Positions 10,923 to 22,968 of a stretch of DNA of 64,000 nucleotides are shown here, piece by piece (the first letter of the stretch is position 1; the number at the start of each line of letters is the position of its first letter). Location: positions 62,001 to 126,000 of the forward strand of contig OZ035999.1 in the NCBI GenBank assembly GCA_964035015.1, written 5' to 3'. The notes beneath the pieces are model-generated. The model ran no database searches. It was not told the origin of the DNA and worked only from the letters and a program-made list of their open reading frames with translations. The translations under genes and the position numbers were made by a program. This stretch comes from Corallium rubrum. Lineage: Eukaryota; Cnidaria; Anthozoa; Scleralcyonacea; Coralliidae.

Positions 10923-11222
10923 GGATTGTTTACGTCTTCAAATTACTCTAGATCAGCAATATTTTCACTTCGTTTTGGCGTTTAACCACGCCTCCAACTA
11001 AATTTTTTATGCGGAATTTTGATTTCATTGGATAAGATCACCGTTATGTCAACAACACTGCACTACGATTGGACGATTTTCATCTGTGATGACAGTTTCT
11101 TTTGTGATGTCAATGGAAAGCTAATACAGTAACAGTTTCGTTCCTGCGGGGAACGAAACAAAAACGTTGCATCAAAAACGTCGCGTTAAAGAACGTCGCG
11201 TAAAAAATGTCACTTGCTATGG

Positions 11223-11307
11223 ACTCCGCGTTAGCCTGCGTGCAGACTTCCTCCGTTTCCGTTCCCCGACAGAAACGGGGGAAGTCTGCACGCAGGCTAA
11301 CTCCGCG
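11223..11307. mobile_element. 69-bp hAT-type MITE in intron 1 of gene B
   Basis: Element 11231-11299 with ACTCCGCG duplications at 11223-11230 and 11300-11307; same family and site as in genes A and C. Here the inverted ends match almost perfectly. Confidence 0.7.
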
Positions 11308-11533
11308 CGAGCGATGAAGGAACGAACTCGCAGACACAATTCTGAGGTGAAGCGTTAATTAATTAGCCCAACTAGGCTTGGTTCGCTGCGCAGCTTAACT
11401 CGTCAGGGCCTCGCAATAGACCTAAAGAAAATACCTCAGACCTTGTGAAGGTTTTATCTGGAGTTGAATCAACTACAACATGTACCATCCACCTTTAGTT
11501 AATTTTTATTTCATTTTAGTTTTATAATCTTAC

Positions 11534-12631
11534 CAACTTTTCCCAGAACCAGTTTATCCAAGAACGTCGTAACATCATTGTCGTTGATTGGGTGCTTTGA
11601 TATTCAATGTTGCCATCGTGAACAGGTTTCATATTCCGTGGTCGCTCTTGTGTCATTCTCTCTATATTCTCGTCAATCATATTTTGCGACGAAAGGATTT
11701 CTTCATCGTTGCCTTTCTCAAGAAGGTTCTTGGCTAGATTGAAAGAACCTTTTACTTTATCCACGTGACGTTTCACTTCGGTTTCTTGTTCCACAAGTGG
11801 TTCGTGGGTTTCTTTGTATTTCTTCTCCACTTCATTCATCATCAGTTTGGCTTTCTCTTCCAGCTTTTGGGTTAAGATTTTTAAAACTTCTTGTTTCTGC
11901 TGAGTGATGTCTTTCTTTGCTTTCTTTGCATTGTCTTCCAGAGACTGTTTGGCATTTGATATCAACTCTAATGTGTCGTTGCCTTCCTTCAGAATTTTTT
12001 CCAAGATTGTACAACGCGATGCTAATACTTCTCTTTGCTTCTCAGCTACGTCTACTAGTGGCAAACATAAATGATCTGGACGTACATGTTGAACCTCCAT
12101 GCAATATCTGCAGACGAGTTCTTTACATGTTTGGCAATAGAACTTAAGGGTCTTGTTCTCATGTTTCTTGCAGTAAAGTTTTGCTCTGATCTTCGCTTGG
12201 TTCTCAGGTTGACTCAACTGGTTTATTGATAGCACAGCGTGTTTCTTCTTGCTGTGTCTGTACCATGTTTCATGAGCTTCGGAACATTTTTCGCACATGA
12301 ACACGTCACATGTTGTACATCGACTAACGCCTGGCTCTTGGCAACGAGAACATTGCGAAACCTTTGCTTGTCGTTGAATCGCCATCACATCTAACATATT
12401 TCGGATAAAATGACTGCTCGCCATTCCTGCTACTTCATCTTTTGATTTCAGATTAAATTCTGACCGACATGTTGGACAGTTGAATACTTCAATCTCTTTA
12501 CCAACTGCTTCCTGACGATGGCGTTTTACAAACTTCTCTAAACAGACTTGACAGAAAGAGTGAAAACAAGGCAATGTTCGAGGTTCGTTGAAAGTTTCTA
12601 AGCAGATTGGACATGTCAGTAAGGATTCCAG
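11534..12631 (-). pseudogene. Gene B exon 1: TRIM module, start codon lost
   Basis: Homologous to exon 1 of gene A from LESLLTCPIC of the RING to the donor at 11534. RING, both B-boxes (RYCM-type B-box2) and coiled coil are recognisable. The segment coding for the start codon and about 14 N-terminal residues is deleted. The next in-frame ATG lies after the RING, so any protein made would lack it. The -1 shift near 11590 changes the last residues. Confidence 0.85.
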
Positions 12632-12700
12632 TTTTCTTCAAAAAGTGTAGTAGTTTCTTGTGTTTACACTCAGTGTATAGTTAAACTGCAATGCCGAACG

Positions 12701-12710
12701 GAAAGCGAAA
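12701..12710 (+). promoter_or_regulatory. ISRE/IRF-like site in 5' flank of gene B
   Basis: GAAAGCGAAA matches GAAANNGAAA, within GGAAAGCGAAAGTG. The local sequence differs from the flank of genes A, C and E, so it is not simply the same copy of the site. Confidence 0.35.
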
Positions 12711-13139
12711 GTGCTGTAAATCGTTTTCTCGCAGAACTCTTTTTGTCTGTTTCTGAATACTCAGTAAATGGTAATACGATTCTTGGTAAACATCAAATAC
12801 CTGCTGTGATTGGTTTCCATGGCGAGAAATAATGGTCACGCATGCGCGTAATGCATGCCCGCTAGATTAATAGGACTTACATAGAGGGTGAGTGAAACAA
12901 TCGTCGTAGTAGTGTCAATTTTTAAATTATTTCAAATGTTTCCATCTGAATCGTATAGTGCAACACATCTGCGATATAAATATCACGAGCGATATGCCAC
13001 AGATATTAAATCCGTTGCGGTTTTTGATATACTATTTTGAGCACAAGTCTAACATAAGCCAATATGGCGAATACGCAAATTGTACCAACCTTGCTGCTCA
13101 CGTTATCAAAAGTCAAACAGAGGTATACTATTTCCATAC

Positions 13140-13589
13140 TAATAATATAGAGGGCAAAATTTCTCGAATATGATTGGCTAATGAAGAGGGCATTTTTTTG
13201 TAATTCAGGGCAAAATTACTTGCACTTGATTGGTTCCTTGATCAGCAGTACTTGCATGTGATTGGTCGCTTGGTTACTTAGTAACAGTGAACCTCAGAGG
13301 ACTGACAATGTTTTCAACAAATCTGCAAGGTTTTTCGGTCTGAAAATGCTTTTTTGTTTACTTTGAACTACTTTGAACTATTGAAGGAGTGTAAACTATT
13401 AGTGAAAATGAATACAGTAGAAAATTTACGAACTTTTGCCTGTGTTTACAAAAAGAAAGCTACATGCACAGCGATAGAGCAAGGGAAATTTGGAATGTTG
13501 CCGAGCGTCGACCGTGATAAGGTACATTGTACTTCGACATTTTCTGGACATAACATAGCTCTTGAATAATTTTGCCCGCTATATTATTA
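13140..13589. mobile_element. 450-bp MITE nested in the previous element
   Basis: Terminal inverted repeats of 22 bp with one mismatch (TAATAATATAGAGGGCAAAA and its counterpart). The GGGCAAAATT word is repeated inside the left end. A 71-codon open frame (13354-13569) fills part of the interior and is not recognised. Confidence 0.6.
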
Positions 13590-13595
13590 ACACAT

Positions 13596-13750
13596 AATCG
13601 CATGAGTTCTCGTAAAATTAAGGTTTAATTTCACTCGTGTTTTCAAAATCTTACAAATTACCCTCGTCGCTTCGCGACTCGGGCAATTTTGTAGAATTTT
13701 GAAAACACTCGTGAAATTAAACCTTAATTTTCCTCGGCCCCATGCGATTA
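13596..13750. repeat. 155-bp hairpin
   Basis: Arms beginning TAATCGCATG and ending CATGCGATTA are near-complementary over about 65 bp, with a short loop around CGTCGCTTCGCGACTCG. It resembles a hairpin-only MITE. Confidence 0.6.
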
Positions 13751-14151
13751 CCTATACAAGTTTCGATCTGATTCGGCTACTATAAAGATCCGTCTTTTCG
13801 ATGATATTCTTCATTTCTAGCCTGTATTTGTCGTTGTTGCGGTTTTCAATCTCAAAACTTCAGTATTTTCTGATCATCGAATGAAGATTTCATCCAACAT
13901 TGCATAAATTAGTTGTTCTCTTTTCTTCTGAACCGCGGAACTGTGACGACCGCACGACATAGGTACTAGTTTAATAGGGCTTTAACTCCTCCTCTCTATG
14001 TCCACCATTTCTCGCCATGCCTATTTACATATTCCTGTTTATATTTGCATCTTTTTAACTACACTCAGCCTGGAGTACAATATATATAGAACATTGCTTG
14101 CTTTTGCCAAGGAGCAAAATAGCCGAAACTGACGTGAGTTTCTTACATAAC

Positions 14152-14205
14152 GAATTAAATCATATTACATCATGGTGACACATGAAAAGTATTTTACTGT
14201 TGCGT
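14152..14205. repeat. Extra partial copy of the spacer segment after the AACG array
   Basis: GAATTAAATCATATTACATC and the following bases match the segment that follows the AACG microsatellite in all units. In unit B it occurs here and again at 17893, with about 3.7 kb of unrelated DNA between, so this spacer is partly duplicated or was split by insertions. Confidence 0.6.
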
Positions 14206-15018
14206 TTACAATTTTTGATTAATTGTAGCATTTTCAAAATTTCTTGGAAATCCACGTGGTGAAAGTGTTGGGCTATTGTGATGTCACTAGCATTTCCGAG
14301 CCAACGATTACAAATAGGTTAAAGGGCCTTTGGTTACGTTTGCAAACTGTTGAAACGAGAAAGAGGCGGCAGATTGGTCGGTATGAATAATATAGAAAAT
14401 TGATACTGTTTTAGTTGTGGAAATGTATGAAAAATCAGAATGTTGGGTAGGCAACGAGTGTTTTGAACAAGTGAAAAGGTGAACAAGTGAAAACTACCGA
14501 GGTTTTTAGTAACGAAAACTGACGCTTTGGGCGGACTAGCGGAGCCCTTCGTCAGAGTAGAATCGGCTGAATCAGAAGCTAGGGGGGGGGGGTCTGGGGG
14601 CATGCTCCCCCAGAAAATTTTGAATTTTGCATGCCCCAGAAAGGCATTTTCGGAGAGTTCTGAGAGGAATTTCCGAAAAATCTATCGGTAAGACAACGGT
14701 GATATTCAGGCATTTAAAGAGAAAATTCACGATAATTTAAGGCATTTGTTGCATTAAGAAAATTTAATAATTACGGCTTTTTAACCTGCCGGATTTATTC
14801 GCTAATAGAATGTTTAAGCTTCACCTTGGTACGCCGAACTACAAACTGCAGGCAAAGGTAAAATTGTTGTTTAAAAAACAATAAAAAGAAAACAGTCTTC
14901 CCACATTAAACTAAAACATAAAATAACCTTCGTGACGGGAAAAAGCAAAACGCAAGGTGACGAGTGGTAAAAAAAACAACTCTACCAATAAAAACAACTC
15001 TCTGAATAAATTAGCCAT
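14206..15018. other. Unassigned spacer with a G-rich transposon fragment
   Basis: No gene is seen. At 14578-14660 a G-run followed by TCTGGGGGCATGCTCCCCC and an AAATTTTG block resembles the interior of the hAT-like element at 55461-55895, so it is probably a fragment of that family. A CTGACGAAGGGC-type motif lies on the minus strand near 14530-14560. Confidence 0.45.
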
Positions 15019-15291
15019 AATAGGGCCATTTAAACGGGAGAAAATAAGTCGCGACTTAATTAAGATGCGTCTTATTTAAGTCGCGAACACACTCGAATAG
15101 GTCCGTATAAACGGTCAATTTGTTTGGGACTAAAGTAAGTCGTTACTAAAATAAGAACAGGGTTGAAAGCTAGTCCAAAATAAGTCGTGACTTACTAGAA
15201 ATTGACCGTTTATACGGGTGTGTTTGCGACTTAAATAGGACGCGTCTTAATTAAGTCGCGACTTATTTTCTCCCGTTTAAATGGCCCTATT
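15019..15291. mobile_element. 273-bp palindromic MITE
   Basis: AATAGGGCCATTTAAACGGG at the left is mirrored at the right. Inside are repeats of AAGTCGCGACTTA. The whole element folds on itself and has no coding content. Confidence 0.7.
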
Positions 15292-16180
15292 GTTACGCCG
15301 GTGAGGTAATGAGGAGGTAAAACTGGTGCTTAACTAAGTATACCTTGACAAATCTCATTCTGGACTTCGTTTTCAAGATTGCAGCACCTTATTGTAATGA
15401 AACTTAAAAATTTTATATCGCTATTTTTATATATTTTTAAAAGTGCTTATGTCAGCAAAAACATTTGACCAAAAAGTGGGGCGGCCGTGGCCGGGCCGGT
15501 GAATCAGTAAAATGAAGGGTTTCGCTCGAAACTTCAGTTTTTCGTTACTAAAAATCTCAGCAGTTTACCATCTGTTCAGTGTTCACTTTTCTATGTAATA
15601 CATAACCTGATGCAGAGCCTTAGCCAGGAATAGTAATCTACCCGTCCAAAAGCTAAATTTTTTGAAATCAGGTCTTCTGAAAACGTGATTCTGAGCATTC
15701 TGGAAAACAAAAGTACTCTAAATTGGAGAGCAAACAGCAGCAAAACCGTACCTATCGCTTTCTTTGTCTATATTTAACGATTAGTCACCCACACTATTTT
15801 GTACTGAAAACACGTGCATTTGTGTCAGTGGTTGTAGAATGCAATTATGCTAATACGTGATGTTGTCATGTTGATAGGGTTATGGTTGACGTCCGCCCTC
15901 TGTAGATTAAAATAATCGCCAAATTTAGTCCTAAAATACTAAGTATTTCGGAAAAACATAGGAACTTGTATCTTGTGGTCAAAGTATATGCAATGACTGT
16001 TGAATGTCATAGCAAAACTAAACTTTCTACGGTTGTACTAAAGAACTAAAGACAAAATACTGGAGTTTTGTTTTAATGAATTTTTGCCCGTCCACTTTCA
16101 AAAATGCCCGTCCAAAAGACGGGTGGACGGGCCTCTGACTAAGCCCATGACATGATGTGCCTGATGCAAACACTCATGTA
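15292..16180. other. Unassigned AT-rich spacer
   Basis: I see no gene. A word containing GCCCGTCCA occurs near 15647 and again near 16085-16133, where it forms a small hairpin, suggesting another degraded element. Confidence 0.5.
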
Positions 16181-16184
16181 AGGG

Positions 16185-16552
16185 GCTGTTTATATGGGGG
16201 CGAGCCAGCCCGCTTACCGGGATAGCCCGGTAAGCAGGATGATTTCTGGCTCGTGTTTATATGAACGAATTTCATCCCGCCTACCGGGATGATTTTACAA
16301 CAACGAGAATAGATGGCGTCGGCATCCCTTTGAAAAATCATCCTGGTAAGCGGGCCAGCCCGGTTAGCGACTGTTTACATGGGAAATTTTCATCCCGCTT
16401 ACCGAGATCTCGCCTCTTTCAAGTGAGATCTCGCTAACCGGGCTAGCCCGTTTGGCCATATAAACGCAGAGGAATTTTTAACAGTTAAATAACTACACAG
16501 TGAGATCTCGCTTACCGGGCTGGCCCGCCTCTCATATAAACACCCCCTAAGT
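16185..16552. mobile_element. MITE with repeated GCCCGGTAAGC modules
   Basis: The ends GGGGCTGTTTATATG and ATATAAACACCCCC are inverted. Six or more copies of a CCCGCTTACCGGG-like palindrome occur inside in both orientations. Confidence 0.65.
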
Positions 16553-16589
16553 TTGGCAGAATTCGAACTTTCGAAGGTGATTTTGTAAG

Positions 16590-16875
16590 TAAGTGTTGGT
16601 GACACAGTGGTTAGCGCACGTGCCTTTCACCTCTGCGAGCCGCCAGATTCGATACACGCTCAGTTCAGTTATCTGATTAAAATTTCACCTTGGCCGCATG
16701 TGAGAAGAGTGCTTCCAGTTTGACTCTACCAAAACACCGCAGGTTTCCTCCAGGTACTCCAGTTTCCTCCTGTAGTAACACTGGACCAATAAGGGATGCC
16801 CCTTACTGGACCTCTAGGGAGAACAGTTAGCTTCTAACTGATAGAGCTATCCAGTATAAATAAGATTAGTTTAGC
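16590..16875 (+). mobile_element. tRNA-derived SINE
   Basis: The head carries an RNA polymerase III A-box-like AGTGGTTAGCGCACG and a B-box-like GATTCGATACAC at tRNA spacing. The body contains CAGGTACTCCAGTTTCCTCC, a module I recognise from common coral SINEs. A GATAAATAA-like tail is weak. It is a retroposon copy rather than a functional tRNA gene. Confidence 0.7.
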
Positions 16876-17189
16876 TATGTGAACATGGGCAGCCATTTTT
16901 TTATTTCTGAATTATGAGTATTTTTACATCAATTGCGTATGCAATGAAAGCTGAGCAGTTTTTCGTCACATCTGTAGCTGTTCCTTTGTTGCGCCAATCT
17001 TTTTCGGCATCTTGTGACTCGTGCTGTCTTCAATTTCCTTTGCTTTATAATAGTGAGGCGCAACTTGCAGTAACCACATGTTCTCAATTTCGAAGACCTG
17101 GGGGAAGGAAATAACGAATAGATTATATTTTCCGTGTGTGTGTACTGTAATAGATCATAGATTACTTCACAGCGTGTAAAGAACAAAAA

Positions 17190-17894
<705 letters not shown>

Positions 17895-19380
17895 TTAAAT
17901 CATACTGCATTATGGTGAAACATGAAAAGTATTTTACTGTTATCATTATATTATCATCTTCACCTCCATCATCAATCATCACCATCATCATCAATCATCA
18001 CCACCACCAACACCAACACTACCCACCACTACTAGTACTACCTCTACCAACCATATAACCACCACACCACCATTACCAACCACCATCATTACCCCCACTA
18101 TTACCATTATCGTCATTTATTAACAGACTTTATTGGTATACTAAATCTTGTAATGTTATTAAATCCAAACCTCTATTTAATATACAATTAAGAACTACCC
18201 AAAGTTAAAATTTAATTATTTACAAGAGCAACAATGCTTGTACAGTTCATGATTTAATAGTCATATAAGTATAATTCTTGTTTTCTAATATTTTTACAGT
18301 AAATTACAAAAAAAAAATGCTAGATCACTAAGGAATTTTGTCCATAATCATGCTAGTAAATGTTTTCAAATTACTATATAGCTAATCATATTAAAAATAA
18401 CCATTCTGTATTTCTGAACTTCTACATTTTCTAATCTAGTCTTTACACTGGTTCATAACTAAGTATGTTTAAGTAGTAACAGTTGATATTTTACGAAACA
18501 TATAAAACACAACAAAATCTACCTAACTTTTGAACTTAAAAGAAACATAAACGTGTTTTCAACTTCGTAAAAAGTTCGTAATATAATAAATTGCAAAAAA
18601 AATTTATCTTAACAGACTTCAATTAAAATCAAAACATTTTCCAAAAGGCTTCTGGAGGAATCGCGTTTTCCATTTGCGATCTCACATTTTAATTTTTTTT
18701 TTTCAATTGGTGCTCTCCTTTCGAAATTTCTAGATCCGCTCCTAAGTGCTTTAGTTTGTGATGTTTTCTGTAAGTGCTGTTGCACTTGTTTTAAATTTTG
18801 GTTAAAACGTTTCTTGTTTTTTCTTTACTCTGTTGTAAGAGTTCGAACTGGATTATATAGAGTTAGGGTTATAAGACAACGTTTTAGGGTTGGTTGGGAT
18901 AGGATTTTGTTCAACGACATGACCTAGGTTCTTTATAAGTGTAAACAATTGAGTGCTGTGTACGTAGTGTTTTGGATAATAACAAAGTGAAATGGTGGCA
19001 AACTGCTGAGATTTCAGAAACGAAATACTGACGTTTCAAGCGCAGCCCTGCATCAGAGTTTACTTAAGAAAACTGATAAAGGGTTCCGCTCCAACTGACA
19101 TCAGTTATTCGTTACTGTCATAAAAGACTCTGCTCGAAACATCAGTATTTCGTTTTTAAAATCTCGTCAGCTTGCCATCTTTTCGTTTTATTAAGTCTGT
19201 TTTCCAGTCATGGCAGAAACTGGCTTGCAGCTCACAGCGAGTACTTACATCTAATTAAAAAGAACTCAGAGTGAAAAAACAAGCACTGTGAGTTAGTTTG
19301 AATTAGATGTAAGTACTCACAGTGAGCTGCAAGTCAGTTTCTGCCATGACTGGAAAAGAGGCTTTATATAGGTTCTGCTT

Positions 19381-19665
19381 AAGGCCATGTCACACGAGGC
19401 AATTTTCCTTGCAACTTGCAACGCAATGGCGTTGTATTGCAAGTTGCAAGAAAGATTTCCTCGTGTGACACCCCATGTTTGCAACTAGTCTCGCAACGAA
19501 AAATTGCGTTGTGAGTCTCAGAGAAAGTAGAAGCAGCTTCTACTTTTCGCAACGCTACGAGACAAGTTACAGCGTGTCACACCCCCACTGCAACTTGCAA
19601 TATTTTTTTTCGACAAAAATTGCGTTGCAAGTTGCAAGGAAAATTGCCTCGTGTGACATGGCCTT
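19381..19665. mobile_element. 285-bp MITE, copy 2
   Basis: Same element, ends and position as 3570-3855. Confidence 0.8.
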
Positions 19666-20339
19666 TAGTCTGCTTCGCAGAGATCTCTTCGGCTCCAACA
19701 CAAGGAATAGCAAGTTTATAATATAGAGGGCCTTATAGGCAATGTAGAAAACTAGAAATACAAATCGAAAATGTTTAAAAGGTTGGTGTACTGCTGAATT
19801 GAAATACTCATTAAGGAAGACTAACGTTTTTAGCGTAGGTCCTTCGTCAAAGAGAAATTTGTACTGAAACAGAAATACAACAATTATACAATTTTTAAAT
19901 TTCACTACACTTCTGATGAAGGATCTTCGCTCAAAACGGCTAGACCTGCTTCGTGAGTATTTCAGCTGTACACCAACTTTTTATAGTCAAACAGGATGTC
20001 CTCTTGCGTGCGACTTTGCAATATTGATAGGCAACATTGCAATTTTGATTGATGGATTCAATAAGCAACCTGCAAACGCTTTATCAAGATTCCTCGACGA
20101 GTTGCCCTAAAAAATCGTTTTCAATGCCAAACTTTGGATAATGCGAAATTCTACATAAAGTTAGAGCCATTAGCTTCAAGTATAACATCACATTCGTGTG
20201 TTGTTCGATGTTTAAAACCAATATTTTAAGCAACCTGAATCGTGATAAAGCGTTTGCAAGTTGCTGATTGAATCTGCCAATCAAAATTGCAATGTTGCCT
20301 ATCAATATGGCAAAGTCGTATAAGAGAACATCCGGTTTG

Positions 20340-21400
20340 ACTATAAAAGGATTGCCCCGTCTGTTTGAACAAGTAGACATCAAAATGTCGCCAATGTCGT
20401 CTATCTTGAAAATGCGTTGACTTTTATCATGGGTGCTGCCAACTTGAATGATGACGCCAAATAGTTGCAAGCGAAGAGCAGCATGACTACTAGACCTGGT
20501 TGTTGGAAAAGATTATATTTCGTTGGCTTCAGACTGATTTTTTGTCATAATATGAAGCATAATGACCCTTTCATTTAAAACTGATCTAAGGTTATAGTTA
20601 TAGGATTAGAGGGTTAGGATTAGTATTTACGCAATGTCACCGCGAGGTCAGTGAATTAATTTCTTCCCTGGTTGTTTTCCTGTTTTCTTCAAACCCTTTC
20701 TCGTCGGTGGATGTTTCGCAGAGATGAGTAAAATCGTCTGACGTTAGCCCAGAGTAAAATACATAAGACTTGATAGTCTAATGCTGCTTAGAAATGGTTA
20801 AGAGAAAGGTGTGAAAAATAATTTTGTTTCCTTTAAATCGCTTTCCTTTGTAGATTTGTGCTTCATTTTAGTTCCTTGCACAGCTCTAGTGTCAGTGCTG
20901 ATAATTAAAAAGTCTTTTTTTACATTTGCAGCGTGTGTGTATCTGCCATCTGGACAAAAATTACATTTATTGTAATATAGAAACTTAATCCAAATTAGAA
21001 TTTCTGAACTTACTAGAACAAATATTTCTTCGCTCCTGAGAACTGTGGACTAATACTTTCAAGAGTAACACAAGGGCTGTGCAAGGAACTAGAAAATAAA
21101 GCACAAATCTACGCTGGAAAATGTTTTAGAAGTTCTTCCAGACTTCTAGTTTTAGATAAAGTTAAACAAAAATATTAAAACAATCAGATCTAGCAGTCAT
21201 TGACAGTCATGCTACTATTCAGTTTGAAGTTATTTGACGTCATTATTCAAGATGGCGCTTCTCGTGGTAAGATTAGCTTTTATACTCGTAAATGTGCATA
21301 ATCATTTGGAAAAGTAAATTCTTTTTAAATTTCTTACAAGGCATGTTTAAAATAGATGATGCTGACATCATTTTGATGCCTTTGTTCAAATAGTCGGAGA
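20340..21400. repeat. About 1-kb imperfect palindrome, copy 2
   Basis: Aligns with 4560-5610 and lies just 3' of gene C. The region from 19666 to this element is conserved spacer without a gene. Confidence 0.6.
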
Positions 21401-21467
21401 TCCTTTTTGACATTTTCGATTTGTATTTCGACTGTGAGCGTGCGTAATGTGTTGTCAGCGGTATTAC

Positions 21468-21787
21468 TCAGTAAAATACTTCTATTTCAGTTGGAGTAAA
21501 CTTGTGACTTCCAGCCAGAAGAGATTTGGTTTGTGCAGTGTAAGGTTGGTATCCTGGGGGTGGTTGATATGAGTAGCCAAGGTTGGAGTATGATAGTTGA
21601 TTGTGATTGGAGTTATGACTGATGCAGAAATCATGACCGATGAAAGATCCACCAAAGCGTGGTCCGTAGTTAGGATCGCTGTAGATTGCACGTTGCTTGT
21701 CGTGAATATCACATTTGAATGCGGGTATGTTGTCTTTATTCTTTAACGAAAACAAAAACGAGGAGTTGGACTGTTTATAACCTTGAC
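21468..21787 (-). CDS. Gene C exon 3: TLDc C-terminal half
   Basis: Acceptor TTTATTTCAG|GT at 21787. The frame carries SFLFSLKNKD, FKCDIHDKQ, the glycine-rich YGPRFGG segment, SYSNLGYSYQPPPGYQ and the terminal FTPTEIEVFY, then TGA. The EIEVFY ending matches the end of TLDc domains. It has a few more residues between FGG and the HNSNHNQ segment than the other copies. Confidence 0.87.
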
Positions 21788-22919
21788 CTGAAATAAAATG
21801 TAAAACATATTCACTCCATGTGTTTATCATATTTTGCTTTACTTTGTCATTGACTTTAAAAAACATTTTTAAACCAAAACAAAGAAAATTTTTAAAACAG
21901 TTCTGTCATTGAATTCTGTTGTACAGTTTTAGCAGAACATTATAATTTTCTACATGTTTGATATAAAATACAGAAACATAGAAAGAAAATTCAACATCTA
22001 AAAACTAAAGTAAGGTTTCATTTTTTAAAGTGTATACTGTATTTACTACTAAATATACTGTAATTACAACTAAATATACTACATGTATTATAATTATTTC
22101 TTTTTAATTCTACTCTAAATTATTTTATTATTAAATTTAATATTTTTTCTAAATTATCATGTGTGGTGTTGATTCAAACTTGAATACTGAACTATCAGAA
22201 AGTCACTGCATTTTTCATTTTTACAAAAAAAATCAGTAATTCTCAATATTTAAAGTAATCATGGCATCTTATTAATCTGACATATTTTGACCTATTTTGC
22301 ACTTGACGTCATGGTGGCCATGTTGGAGGAACTTTAACAAAAGAATCTCATTAGCAGCTATTGTATTTGAAGTATGTTTTCCTCCAACATGGCCACTGTA
22401 TCTTTGTCTCCTAAATCTCAAGGGATTGATTGCAAACCACCAATATTTAAAGTAATCATGGCATCTGATTAATCTGACATATACTTTGGCCTATAATAGA
22501 AAAGACTTTTTATGACTTTTTGAATCTTGTGCTGCAACCTATGCTGTTAACTCATTGCTGCCTAGGATGTCTGAGGGTTCTCCTTTTGGCTAGTAAAATT
22601 GTCTGGTGTTAGACAGAGTGAAACAATAAAGGTGCCATTTTTGAGCAGCTCAGGCAGGAATGCTGTATTTCATGATGTATGTATTTTATCTGCCAACAGA
22701 CTAAAAATATTTCATTTTTGAAAATGTAGAGTACATGACATCAAATACTTCCACAAAGATAAGATCTCACTCCAGGATCAGGGTGGTCTGGGTTACTTAA
22801 GCTGGCAGTCTTAGGGCTTGGGAGCAGCTGTGCAGACTTGTAATTCCTGGGAAAATGATGATAAAGACTTTTTACAATTATGTATGTGTTTTATAGCAGT
22901 CTTAGACTGGCCTATGTGC

Positions 22920-22968
<49 letters not shown>

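Larger units (their letters stand above)
8482..11155. mobile_element. Composite insertion in intron 1 of gene B
   Basis: Compared with genes A and C, where this intron is about 0.5 kb, gene B carries some 2.7 kb of extra DNA between the AGGGCGGTGCC block and the CAAAAACGTTGCATC block. It contains at least two inverted-repeat elements (8838-9017 and 9333-10922). No intact transposase was seen. Confidence 0.6.
5666..12631 (-). pseudogene. TRIM-TLDc gene B, decayed copy (three exons)
   Basis: All three exons of the family are recognisable (11534-12631, 8135-8386, 5666-5979), but the gene carries several independent lesions. (1) About 50 bp covering the start codon is deleted next to 12631, with an in-frame TGA just upstream of the first RING-coding codons. 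(2) One G is missing in the run near 11590, where other copies have four, giving a -1 frameshift before the donor; a 6-bp insertion near 11550 does not restore the frame. (3) Exon 3 has TAA in place of the Tyr codon of the PDYGP motif (near 5855). (4) A transposon at 12818-14019 separates the proximal 5' flank from the TATA-like region. Splice sites are still intact, so spliced non-coding RNA remains possible. Confidence 0.85.
12818..14019. mobile_element. 1.2-kb inverted-ended transposon interrupting the gene B promoter
   Basis: CATGGCGAGAAAT at 12818-12830 is mirrored by ATTTCTCGCCATG at 14007-14019. It sits immediately after the CCAAT-like block that in other copies is followed by the TATA-like element. 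It contains a second element (13140-13589) and a hairpin (13596-13750). No transposase is recognised. Confidence 0.55.

Noticed and set aside
16595..16665. Functional tRNA gene
   Set aside because: A- and B-box-like words are present, but no cloverleaf is evident and the sequence runs into a SINE body.
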